This document shows, piece by piece, positions 36,113 to 43,836 of a stretch of 64,000 bases of DNA. The position numbers and the translations under genes were made by a program. Numbering within the stretch: position 1 is the stretch's first letter; each line of letters begins with the position of its first letter. A model generated the notes under the pieces. That model had not been told where the DNA came from. It was given only the letters and a program-made list of their open reading frames with translations, and did no database searches. The stretch is from a bacterium (GTDB lineage: Bacteria; SZUA-79; Acidulodesulfobacterales; Acidulodesulfobacteraceae), in assembly GCA_021789605.1 (NCBI GenBank), contig JAJYJI010000001.1, positions 62,001-126,000 of the forward strand, read 5' to 3'.

Positions 36113-36482
36113 TAACGACATCCTCCTTATTTTCCTTTTTTGGCTGTTCGACAACTTTTGTAAATATAACCGTCTGAAATCTTATGCAGTCGTCCGAAAT
36201 TTTTAAATTTCTTTCAAGTTCCTGAATGAAAGAACCTTTGGCGGAAAAATATATTATTACGAATCTCCCTCTGCCGAATTTCTTTATATCGTAGGAGAGC
36301 TTCCTTACGCCCCAGTCTTCGAGGCTTAAAAATTCCGCATCGTTTTTAGACATTATATCCTTGATTTTATCTATGAACTGGTTAAATCTGCTTTCATCGG
36401 TATCGGGACCGAGGATAATAAGCGTTTCGTATTTTTTTGCAAATTGATGCTCGATATTTTTTAAAAAACTTTTTTTAGCCAA
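36105..36482 (-). CDS. rpsF: 30S ribosomal protein S6
   Basis: Ribosomal protein S6, 125 residues, which binds S18 and the 16S rRNA platform. The start is a TTG preceded by AAGGAGG about nine bases away. The ferredoxin-like fold is seen in [19 protein letters not shown] and [23 protein letters not shown]. It is the first gene of the rpsF-rpsR-DUF2232-rplI-dnaB cluster, with a good promoter about 50 bases upstream. The C-terminal ~20 residues are acidic and lysine-rich and not part of the conserved core. Confidence 0.95.
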   Translation of the reverse strand: MAKKSFLKNIEHQFAKKYETLIILGPDTDESRFNQFIDKIKDIMSKNDAEFLSLEDWGVRKLSYDIKKFGRGRFVIIYFSAKGSFIQELERNLKISDDCIRFQTVIFTKVVEQPKKENKEDVVNE

Positions 36483-36527
36483 TTATGCCGTCCTCCTTAA
36501 AAATAGGTTTATTATTTTAAAATCAAT

Positions 36528-36556
36528 ATTATAATATTTGAAAAATAAATTTGCAA
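36528..36556 (-). promoter_or_regulatory. Sigma-70 promoter of the rpsF operon
   Basis: On the minus strand TTGCAA (36556-36551), 17 bases, then TATAAT (36533-36528). Transcription would begin about 36521, leaving a leader of some 40 bases to the TTG start of rpsF. The -10 is perfect and the spacing ideal; the -35 matches four of six positions. Confidence 0.6.
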
Positions 36557-36559
36557 TAA

Positions 36560-37987
36560 TTAATTTTCATTTTGTAAAAGCAGGGAGTTTATGTATGTTT
36601 CGGCGGTGGAAATGGATTTCATGGATTTTTTCAGCTTAAACATATGATTAAGGGGCATTTTCCCGGACAGCATATATTTTATTACGAATAAAATATCATT
36701 CGCCCTTAAATTTAGGCTTTTATAAGAAGTTTTGTAAAGATTGGAAAATTCTTTAAAAAAATCGTTATTGGATAAAAAAGTTTCTAAAACCGGATGAAAC
36801 AGGTCGTAATATGAATAATTTTTGACGGTCAATTTTTCTTTAAGTTCGGTATAAAGCTTGGTTCCGGGAAGAGGAGTCAGTACCGAAAAAACTGGAACGC
36901 TTATTTTAAGCCTTTTTACGAAATCAATTAATTTTTTAAAATCCGGCCTTGTGAAATCCGGCGAAACGATAAAGGATGCGGTGACGGCGACGTTTTGCTT
37001 TTTTGCAATATAGTAAGCTTTTTCGTTGTTCATAGACGAGTTGCTTTTATTGATGCTGTTAAGCTTTTCGTCGTCGACGCTTTCAAACCCTATAAAGATA
37101 TTGGACAGTCCAAGTTCTTTCCACTGGGATATGAGTTCGGGATGCTTTACAATAGTGTCGCTTCTTGCCTGAATCGTATAAAGTTTATAAATTTTTTCTT
37201 TTTTTAAAAGTTCTCCGATTTTTTTTGCGCGCTTCACGTCGCTGAAAAAATTATCGTCCGTGACGAGAACGTAGTCTTCTTTTATTTCTTTAAGTTCGGC
37301 TATAACTCTTTCAGGCGACTTAGACCTGTATGAGCCTTCGTAAAAATTCCAGACGCTGCAAAAATCGCATTTGAAGGGACAGCCTCTTGCCGTTTCAAGG
37401 CAGGCGAGCGAGGTTCTTATGCCGAGATAATATTTTTTTCTGAATTCTTCAGTAAGATGCCTTGCAAAGAAGGGAAGTTCGTTTATGTTTTTTAACAGGC
37501 CGCGCGGAGGAGTTTTTATCTGAACGCCGTTTTCATTGTATATGATGCCTTTTACCGAGGACAGCGGCGCGCCGGAAGAAAAAGCTCCGACGAGGTCCCT
37601 TACGGTATTTTCTCCCTCTCCGATTACTACCGCGTCTATTTCTTTAACGTTAAAATCCAGCGGGTAAACGGAAACATGATGTCCGCCCACAAAAACAAAA
37701 CGAGTTCCATATTCGTTTTTTACCCTTTTTGCAAGTTCTATAGTTCTGTACACGTCAGGGGTAAAAGAACATGAAAAACCTATGACGTCGGGACTAAATT
37801 CTTTTACCGCGTCGTTTAAATATTTGTCGGCGGAACAATCCACCGCCCTTAAATCGACGATTCTGACGTTGTGCTCGTCCCTAAGGAGTCCGCCGGCAAC
37901 GGCTTCGAGTCCGGTCGGTTCGATTAGCGATACGTTGTTTAAGCCTATCACGCTAGTGTTGTTGGGCTGTACTAGTAATATTTTCAT
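36560..37987 (-). CDS. hpnR: B12-binding radical SAM protein, candidate hopanoid C-3 methylase
   Basis: A 475-residue radical SAM enzyme with an N-terminal cobalamin-binding Rossmann domain (about 1-140: IVDLRAVD, IGFSCSF, FVGGHHVSVYP) and a radical SAM core (about 180-400) with the [4Fe-4S] motif ARGCPFKCDFC (CxxxCxxC). VLVTDDNFFSD, QARSDTIVKHPELI, FIGFESVDDEKL and VLTPLPGTKLY resemble hopanoid C-3 methylase (HpnR), which methylates the A ring of bacterial hopanoids in the membrane. The length fits. No hpn or shc genes are in the window, so other B12-dependent methylases remain possible. The family (B12 radical SAM) is certain; the specific name is tentative. Confidence 0.6.
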   Translation of the reverse strand: MKILLVQPNNTSVIGLNNVSLIEPTGLEAVAGGLLRDEHNVRIVDLRAVDCSADKYLNDAVKEFSPDVIGFSCSFTPDVYRTIELAKRVKNEYGTRFVFVGGHHVSVYPLDFNVKEIDAVVIGEGENTVRDLVGAFSSGAPLSSVKGIIYNENGVQIKTPPRGLLKNINELPFFARHLTEEFRKKYYLGIRTSLACLETARGCPFKCDFCSVWNFYEGSYRSKSPERVIAELKEIKEDYVLVTDDNFFSDVKRAKKIGELLKKEKIYKLYTIQARSDTIVKHPELISQWKELGLSNIFIGFESVDDEKLNSINKSNSSMNNEKAYYIAKKQNVAVTASFIVSPDFTRPDFKKLIDFVKRLKISVPVFSVLTPLPGTKLYTELKEKLTVKNYSYYDLFHPVLETFLSNNDFFKEFSNLYKTSYKSLNLRANDILFVIKYMLSGKMPLNHMFKLKKSMKSISTAETYINSLLLQNEN

Positions 37988-38079
37988 TTTATTTTTTTTA
38001 TTTATCGTTAGTTTATTTTTTTGTTTTTTTAAAATTTATTTTTAATTATTTTATTATTTTAGTCGATTAATTTATTTTT

Positions 38080-38108
38080 AATATAATCATACTATTTCCA
38101 TAAATCAA
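38080..38108 (-). promoter_or_regulatory. Candidate promoter of the radical SAM gene
   Basis: Minus-strand TTGATT (38108-38103), 17 bases, TATATT (38085-38080), leaving a leader of about 85 bases that is nearly all A/T, with poly-A tracts on the transcribed sense. The match is moderate and the region is AT-rich, so this is weak support. Confidence 0.35.
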
Positions 38109-38274
38109 GTATAGCATAAAAATATTTAATATCCAAATTATATTATTTTTGATAAAAGCGCCGGAATGAATAATAATTAATAAAAATAAAGATAGTCCGG
38201 CAAAGAAGCTTTAAGGTATTCAGGCTGTCGGGAAAGGGCGCCGTAAAACTAAAAAATCGGTTTAATTTTACCGT

Positions 38275-38952
38275 TTAAAAACTGAATTCATCCGGCGCGG
38301 GAGCGTTGCCTTTTAAGAAATCGGCTAAATCAGGGCCGGATTCAGACTTGGTTTCTTCTTCAGCTGTTTTTAAAGTGCTTGAGTCCAGAACGCCGCCGGC
38401 GTTATCTTCGGCGCCTTCCTCCGCGCCTTCGGGCGCGTCCGCGTTTGTTTCGATATTTTTAAAATTGTGGGTCCCGGAAGCAAAGGAAGCCTCTAAATTC
38501 TTGTCCGATTCGCGGTTTATTATGTCCATATTTGCGGAAAGAAGGCTTTTGATGGAATTTATTATGACTATTCTTTTATTTAATAAATCGTCTATGGCGC
38601 GGGATATATCCAAATATCTTTTATTTGCTTCGCCGATAATGTTTTGCGCTTCCGATACCGCCGTTTTTTTTATAGCTTCCGCCTCCGCGATAGCCGCTTT
38701 TTTTATATCGTTGGAAACGGATTGGACCATAAGGATAGCTTCGCTTATGGATTTATCTTTTTCTTTATAATCGACAATTTCCTGATTTTTTTTAACAAGC
38801 TCTTCTTTCAATCCGTAATATTCGCCGTAAAGTTTCTCTAAATCCTTGGAAACTAAGCCAAGAAAATTATCGACCTCCGATACGTCGTAGCCTTTAATTT
38901 TTCTCGAAAATTTTTGAGATTTTACTTCTAACGGAGAGAGTTCCATGTCCAT
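38275..38952 (-). CDS. DivIVA-domain protein
   Basis: A 225-residue protein of the DivIVA family, which binds curved membrane at poles or septum. The N-terminal signature LSPLEVKSQKFSRKIKGYDVSEVDNFL (about 5-31) is diagnostic. A coiled coil (about 35-135, KKNQEIVDYKEKD, KKAAIAEAEAIKKTAVSEAQ) follows, then an acidic C-terminal tail (about 170-225). GAGG precedes the start; the second ATG (38946) fits the spacing better. It follows yggT by 120 bases, a common DivIVA neighbourhood. In Gram-negative bacteria its role is less studied than in Firmicutes. Confidence 0.88.
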   Translation of the reverse strand: MDMELSPLEVKSQKFSRKIKGYDVSEVDNFLGLVSKDLEKLYGEYYGLKEELVKKNQEIVDYKEKDKSISEAILMVQSVSNDIKKAAIAEAEAIKKTAVSEAQNIIGEANKRYLDISRAIDDLLNKRIVIINSIKSLLSANMDIINRESDKNLEASFASGTHNFKNIETNADAPEGAEEGAEDNAGGVLDSSTLKTAEEETKSESGPDLADFLKGNAPAPDEFSF

Positions 38953-39001
38953 ACCTCGTTATTAATTTTTTTTGTCCGTTTTATTATTCGCGCTTATTTT
39001 C

Positions 39002-39025
39002 TTAATTTAATTTAATTTAATTTAA
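39002..39025. repeat. Short TTTAA tandem repeat
   Basis: About four and a half copies of the pentamer TTTAA in the gap between yggT and divIVA. It is pure A/T, so could open easily or bend DNA; promoter elements for divIVA may lie here. Confidence 0.7.
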
Positions 39026-39072
39026 ATATATTAAATTATGGATTATACGCTTTATTATATTTATTCAGTAAA

Positions 39073-39387
39073 TTAACCGGACGTCATCATGAAAGGCAAA
39101 ATATAATAATATTCGGCAAAATTTAAAGCTTTTAAAAGAAACCATATTATTAAAATGACGATAATTGGGGATAAATCGAAAGCAAAAGTTCTTCCTACCG
39201 GAAGTATTAATCTGACCTTGTTCAGGACGGGTTCCGTTATATCGTTTATAAAGCGGACTATGGGGTTATAAGGGTCGGGATTTACCCACGAAAGAAGGGC
39301 TTTTATGATTATTACCCACATATATGCGTTAAGGATAATACTTAAAATCTGGAAAAAATCTTCCGTAAAACTGAATGGTATATTCAT
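39073..39387 (-). CDS. YggT family membrane protein
   Basis: A 104-residue protein with two to three membrane helices (about 12-32 and 70-95), the conserved core PDPYNPIVRFINDITEPVL and PVGRTFAFDLSPIIVILIIWFL being the YggT hallmark. In chloroplast homologues the family has a role in photosystem or cytochrome maturation; in bacteria it sits near division genes, and here just upstream of DivIVA. Function is not established. Confidence 0.88.
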   Translation of the reverse strand: MNIPFSFTEDFFQILSIILNAYMWVIIIKALLSWVNPDPYNPIVRFINDITEPVLNKVRLILPVGRTFAFDLSPIIVILIIWFLLKALNFAEYYYILPFMMTSG

Positions 39388-39524
39388 AATTTTTTAATAC
39401 AGCTTATTATCGCGCATAATTTAATTAATTTATCGAAATATTAAATGAACGGCCGTCAGGCTTTTTAATATATTATTTTTAATATATTGATATATAATAT
39501 AACATAATTATATAAAATTTTACA

Positions 39525-41348
39525 ATGATTATGACGATGGTTATGACGAACAGCGAAATCGCCGGAATTTTTGAACAAATCGCCGAAATCCTTGAAATAA
39601 AAGGAGAGAATCATTTTAAGGTCCGCGCTTATTTAAACGCCGCCGCCGCCGTAAACAGGTCGGGCGAAAATTTATCCGATACCGTAAAGAGCGGAAAGCC
39701 TATCGATATTCCGGGAATCGGCGCCGAACTTTCCTTAAAGATAAAAGAACTAGTAAATACTGGGCGGCTTGCCTATTACGATGAGCTAGTCGAATCCGTT
39801 CCGGCCGGATTGCTCGAACTGATGAAACTGCGCGGGCTTGGGCCAAAGAAAGCCAATATTCTATACGAAAATCTTCATATAAAAAATATCGATGAACTGT
39901 ATGGAGCCCTTAAATCCGGCGGACTTAACAAAATTTACGGTTTTGGGCAAAAATCGATAGAAAACTTAAAGAAATCGGTAGAGGAATACAAGACCTTCAA
40001 AAAAAGGTTTTTATACGCCGACGCATTCGCGCAGGCCTCCCTGTTCGAAGCTTATCTGAAAAATACCGCGCAAAAACTTATTAGCGGGTTTGAAATAGCG
40101 GGCTCTTTAAGAAGAAAGATGGAAACGGTTGGCGATATCGACATGGTGGCTTCGGTCAAGGACGAAAACCTGAAGCCGTTTTCTGAAAGATTTTTGGATT
40201 ACGACGGGATTTTAAGAGTCGAATCTTTTGGTGAAACCAAGATAAGTGTTGTTTTAAAAAGCGGCATTCATCTGGATTTACGGATAGTTCCGCCCGAGGA
40301 CTTCGTTTACGCCCTTCACCACTTTACCGGTTCAAAGCTGCACAACGAAGAATTGAGGTCGAGAGAGAAAAAGCTAGGTTATAAAATAAACGAATACGGG
40401 ATTTTTAAAAATAAGAATTATTCGGCGCGTAAGGAAGATGAGGAGGAAAATATGCCGGACGTTCACGATAGCAGAATATTGGTTAACGACGAAACCGAAT
40501 TTTACGGCGTATTCGGAATGCAGTTCATTCCTCCCGAATTAAGGGAAGGCACCGGCGAAATAGAGTCGGCGTTAAACCGCGCGATACCCCGGCTCGTCGA
40601 AGAAAAAGATTTAAAAGGGGTTTTTCATGTTCATACGACATATACGGACGGTAAAAACAGCCTTGAGGAAATGGTCGAAGCCTGCGTTAGACGGGGCTAC
40701 AAGTATGCGGGCATTTCCGACCACTCCGTTTCCGCACGATACGCAAAGGGTCTTTCTGTTTCGGAGTTGGAATCCCAGCTGGATTACATAGACAGGCTTA
40801 ATAAAAAATTTGAAGGGAAAATAAGAATTTTCAAGGGTATAGAATCCGATATCCTGCCGGACGGAAGCTTAGATTACGATGAAAAAACGTTAATGAAACT
40901 AGACTTTGTGATAGCTTCCGTCCATTCAAATTTTAATATGCCGGAAAACGTTATGACGGAAAGGATAATAAATGCCGTAAAAAACCCTTACACGAGCATG
41001 ATAGGCCACTTAACCGGCAGGCTCCTTTTAGAAAGAAACGGATACGGCGTAGATGTTTCAAGAGTGCTGGATTGCGCATCTAAATATAAAACCGTAATAG
41101 AGCTGAACGCTAATCCAAAAAGATTGGATTTGGACTGGAGGCATATAAAAGAGGCGGTTTCCAAAGGGGTCATGATTTCGATAAATCCCGACGCGCATAA
41201 CGCTTCTTCGATTTATTTCGTAAATTACGGAATAAATATAGCAAGAAAAGGATGGGCGGTTAAAGGGGATATTTTTAACACGAGAAACGCTTCCGAAGTT
41301 TCCGGTATTTTGGAAAATATGAGGGTTCTCAAGAAAAAATTAAATTAA
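39525..41348 (+). CDS. polX: DNA polymerase X family protein with PHP domain
   Basis: A 607-residue repair polymerase. The N-terminal HhH region (about 1-75, LEIKGENHFKVRAYLNAA and PGIGAELSLKIKE) leads to a second HhH (MKLRGLGPKKANILYE) and the nucleotidyltransferase palm with GSLRRKMETVGDIDMV (metal-binding DID) and HLDLRIVP. The C-terminal PHP domain has HVHTTYTDG, ISDHS and SVHSNF, the metal ligands of an active 3'-5' exonuclease or phosphatase. This domain fusion is typical of bacterial and archaeal PolX. It would act in gap filling or base-excision repair. No ribosome site is clear and several ATGs cluster at the start. Confidence 0.94.
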   Translation: MIMTMVMTNSEIAGIFEQIAEILEIKGENHFKVRAYLNAAAAVNRSGENLSDTVKSGKPIDIPGIGAELSLKIKELVNTGRLAYYDELVESVPAGLLELMKLRGLGPKKANILYENLHIKNIDELYGALKSGGLNKIYGFGQKSIENLKKSVEEYKTFKKRFLYADAFAQASLFEAYLKNTAQKLISGFEIAGSLRRKMETVGDIDMVASVKDENLKPFSERFLDYDGILRVESFGETKISVVLKSGIHLDLRIVPPEDFVYALHHFTGSKLHNEELRSREKKLGYKINEYGIFKNKNYSARKEDEEENMPDVHDSRILVNDETEFYGVFGMQFIPPELREGTGEIESALNRAIPRLVEEKDLKGVFHVHTTYTDGKNSLEEMVEACVRRGYKYAGISDHSVSARYAKGLSVSELESQLDYIDRLNKKFEGKIRIFKGIESDILPDGSLDYDEKTLMKLDFVIASVHSNFNMPENVMTERIINAVKNPYTSMIGHLTGRLLLERNGYGVDVSRVLDCASKYKTVIELNANPKRLDLDWRHIKEAVSKGVMISINPDAHNASSIYFVNYGINIARKGWAVKGDIFNTRNASEVSGILENMRVLKKKLN

Positions 41349-41420
41349 AGCGCTATAAAAAAATCGTTGCCAATAAAATCGTTATAACCTAAAATATTAT
41401 TAAAATACGGAAAAAAGATT

Positions 41421-42236
41421 ATGGCGTTAAAGGCTTTGTCGGTTGCCGGATTCGACGGTTCTGGAGGAGCCGGGGTTACCTCGGACGTTAAGATATTTTC
41501 CAAGTTTAGAATTTTCGGCTTATCGGCTATAACCGCTATAACCGCCCAAAATCCCGATAACATATATACGCTTGAGCCGGTTGCGGCCGGATTTTTTTTA
41601 GCCGAGCTTAAGGCGGTATTCGATTATTTTGCCGTGGATGCCGTAAAAACGGGTTTAATATACAACGAAGAACAAAGTTCGATATTAAGCCGTTTTCTTA
41701 AAAAATACGGTCCTAAGACGGTGGTAATAGACCCTGTTTATATTTCCACTTCGCGAAAAGCGTTGACGGATGAGGAGAATTATCCGGATTTTCTTGCGCC
41801 GCTGTTTAAATATGCTACGGCGATTACTCCTAATATCGGGGAAGCCGAATTGATTTCCGGCATAAATATAGGCAGCCTGAAAGAAATGAAAAAAGCCGCA
41901 AGAATTATAAGGAAAAAAAATCCGGGAATCAAAAATATCATAATAAAAGGTTCTCATATTTTAGAAAAAAATGCCGAAAATAAAATTTTCGATATCGTAT
42001 TAAATGCCGAAAACGAATATTTTATATATGAAAGCAAAAGATTAAAACCGGAAAGGGAAATGCACGGAACGGGATGCGCTTTTTCGGCGTGCGTCGCTTC
42101 GCGCCTCGCAGAAGGAGCTAAAATAGAAGACGCAGTCGCGTCCGCCGAAAAATTTGTTTATAAAATTATGCGCGATTTCAGAAAAATACCGGATAACGGA
42201 CCGGAAAAGAAAATATATATTACCGGAAACATATAG
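41421..42236 (+). CDS. thiD: Hydroxymethylpyrimidine (phosphate) kinase
   Basis: Phosphorylates HMP and HMP-phosphate in thiamine synthesis or salvage. The 271-residue ribokinase-fold protein begins LSVAGFDGSGGAGVTSDVK, an unusual FDGS instead of the common SDSGGGAG opening, and has VIDPVYIST, TPNIGEAELISG and the anion-hole motif MHGTGCAFSACVASRLAEG. It stands between polX and a convergent DsbA-like gene, away from thiE-thiC at 26 kb. The altered substrate-binding Ser/Asp near residue 10 may affect specificity, but overall identity is firm. Confidence 0.9.
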   Translation: MALKALSVAGFDGSGGAGVTSDVKIFSKFRIFGLSAITAITAQNPDNIYTLEPVAAGFFLAELKAVFDYFAVDAVKTGLIYNEEQSSILSRFLKKYGPKTVVIDPVYISTSRKALTDEENYPDFLAPLFKYATAITPNIGEAELISGINIGSLKEMKKAARIIRKKNPGIKNIIIKGSHILEKNAENKIFDIVLNAENEYFIYESKRLKPEREMHGTGCAFSACVASRLAEGAKIEDAVASAEKFVYKIMRDFRKIPDNGPEKKIYITGNI

Positions 42237-42352
42237 CGCCCCCTTCCGTCTCCATTCTAAAGAAAGGACTGTCCCCGGCGATATCGTCATAAATAAAGCC
42301 GTACAAAACTATGCCTGAGGCAAAACGAAAACGCAACGATTTAAACGGATAT

Positions 42353-43027
42353 TTATTTCGAGGCGTCGTCGAGGATTTTTTTAAGCACGGGATACCGCCT
42401 GTAGCCGGTTATTTTTTTATAAAGGATTAGCCCTTTGTAAATAAACAGCGTGGGCGTTCCAACGACTCCGGCTGCCGCGCCCGATTTTGAATTATTTTTT
42501 ACGAGTTCTTTAGCCAGCCCGCTCCTAACGCAGGATTCTTCTTTTTTGAGGTCGATTATTCCGCCGGCGCGGGTTTTAAGGAAAAAATAAAGGTCGCCCA
42601 ACTCGCTCCAATTTTTTTGGTTTTTATACAGCAGGTTTCTTACGGGGAAATATTTTCCCTGAGCGGCCGCGCAGTCGGCATACTCGGCTCCTTTAAAGGC
42701 GTATTTATGTATCAGGGTAAGCGGAAAATCGCGGAACGAAATAAATATTTTTCCGGTTTTTACATAGTTTTTAATTATAAGGGGAAGGTCTTTTTCGTCA
42801 AACTTTCTGCACCATTCGCATTGAAAATCGGCATATACGATAACCGTAACGCCCGCGTCTGGATTCCCCATCTGCCTGTTATTGTTTACCCTGCGGACAA
42901 AACTTTCGTATGCGGCGGAATGAGCCTGTGGACTTTCGTATAAGCTTCCTAAAATACATATAACGGAAAAAAGAACCGCTAACGGCGCAATTTTTACAAT
43001 TTTTATAATATCTTTTAATAATTTCAT
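42353..43027 (-). CDS. DsbA/DsbG-like exported thiol-disulfide protein
   Basis: A 224-residue thioredoxin-fold protein with an N-terminal signal or anchor (about 10-30). The active site is YADFQCEWCRKF with a CEWC pair, and the cis-proline loop is GVVGTPTLFIYKG; KIFISFRDFPLTLIHKYA is typical of the DsbA_4 (thioredoxin_4) group. It should oxidise or isomerise thiols in the periplasm. No DsbB or DsbD partner is visible nearby. It is the minus-strand neighbour of two rubredoxins, with a 50-base gap to the first, but function in a common pathway is speculative. Confidence 0.85.
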   Translation of the reverse strand: MKLLKDIIKIVKIAPLAVLFSVICILGSLYESPQAHSAAYESFVRRVNNNRQMGNPDAGVTVIVYADFQCEWCRKFDEKDLPLIIKNYVKTGKIFISFRDFPLTLIHKYAFKGAEYADCAAAQGKYFPVRNLLYKNQKNWSELGDLYFFLKTRAGGIIDLKKEESCVRSGLAKELVKNNSKSGAAAGVVGTPTLFIYKGLILYKKITGYRRYPVLKKILDDASK

Positions 43028-43077
43028 ATCAATATATTATCATAACCGTTTTTAAAGTCAACACGTTTTTTATTTTT

Positions 43078-43266
43078 TTAGCCGGTAAAATGCTCGAAAT
43101 GCGTTTTATCAGCGCCGCATATCGGACATACCCAGTCGCCGGGCAGCCTGTCGAAAGGCGTTCCCGGCTCAACGCCTCCAACGGAATCCCCGACTTCCGG
43201 GTCGTAAACATATCCGCAAACGTCGCATTGATATTTAGGCAAAGCAAGTTCTTCAGTAGACGGCAT
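43078..43266 (-). CDS. Rubredoxin
   Basis: A 62-residue iron-sulfur redox protein with one Fe held by four cysteines: [14 protein letters not shown] near the N terminus and [13 protein letters not shown] near the C terminus. I chose ATG 43266 since GGAGG sits eight bases before it; a TTG at 43281 overlaps that ribosome site. Rubredoxins pass single electrons, often to rubrerythrin or a diiron peroxidase in oxygen defence of anaerobes. A second copy is encoded 188 bases upstream on the same strand. Confidence 0.96.
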   Translation of the reverse strand: MPSTEELALPKYQCDVCGYVYDPEVGDSVGGVEPGTPFDRLPGDWVCPICGADKTHFEHFTG

Positions 43267-43326
43267 AAAAATTTCCTCCAATTTTTTAAGATATTTTAAA
43301 ACAAAAGACGCGTTGCCGGTAAAGTT

Positions 43327-43347
43327 AATTATAGCAAAGCTATAATT
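43327..43347. repeat. 9-bp perfect hairpin between two rubredoxin genes
   Basis: AATTATAGC-AAA-GCTATAATT, 9-bp arms with a 3-base loop, 60 bases before the first rubredoxin start. No T run follows on the minus strand, so it may be an operator or a stability hairpin rather than a terminator. Confidence 0.6.
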
Positions 43348-43453
43348 TACGCTGTATTAGTCCTTAAATCGACGTTGGAAATTTATTTTCGGGGACGTTT
43401 TAAGGACGGCATTCAGGCTCGGCTCATCCGGTATTTATTGTATGCCAATAAAT

Positions 43454-43675
43454 TTACATTTTTTTAAAATGCGTTTTATCTAATTTGCAAATGGGACACA
43501 GCCAATCGTCCGGTATATCCTCGAAAGGGGTTCCGGGAGGGATTCCGCCATCGGGGTCGCCTTTCTCGGGGTCGTAAAGATATGGACACGCCTCGCACAA
43601 AAATTTTTCCGCGCCTTTATCTCTATTATCCGAAATTTTTTCGGCAGTTTTTGCTTCTATATTTTCGGATTCCAT
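43454..43675 (-). CDS. Second rubredoxin-type protein with N-terminal extension
   Basis: A 73-residue rubredoxin-like protein. Cys pairs are [14 protein letters not shown] and [13 protein letters not shown]. Compared with the neighbour it has an extra ~25 residue charged N terminus, and the glycine that follows the first CxxC in rubredoxins is proline here. Either a paralogue for another partner or a rubrerythrin-type C-terminal domain used alone. The neighbouring paralogue is 188 bases downstream on the same strand; a joint transcript is possible. All four metal cysteines are present. Confidence 0.88.
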   Translation of the reverse strand: MESENIEAKTAEKISDNRDKGAEKFLCEACPYLYDPEKGDPDGGIPPGTPFEDIPDDWLCPICKLDKTHFKKM

Positions 43676-43836
43676 AATTTTTTATCTCCTCAAACGTTAA
43701 TTTTATTCTCCTTCTTTAATTATATCAAATTTATTATTTTTTTAAAGCCGTTTAATTGGTATAATTAAACGAACCGCCGCAGGCGTTAAAAATATAAATA
43801 AAATTTTAAGAATTAAAAATTAACGAAAATCCGTCT

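Noticed and set aside
36113..36154. Longer S18 start
   Set aside because: It lies in rpsF coding and the ATG at 36121 overlaps the ribosome site; ATG 36112 has correct spacing.
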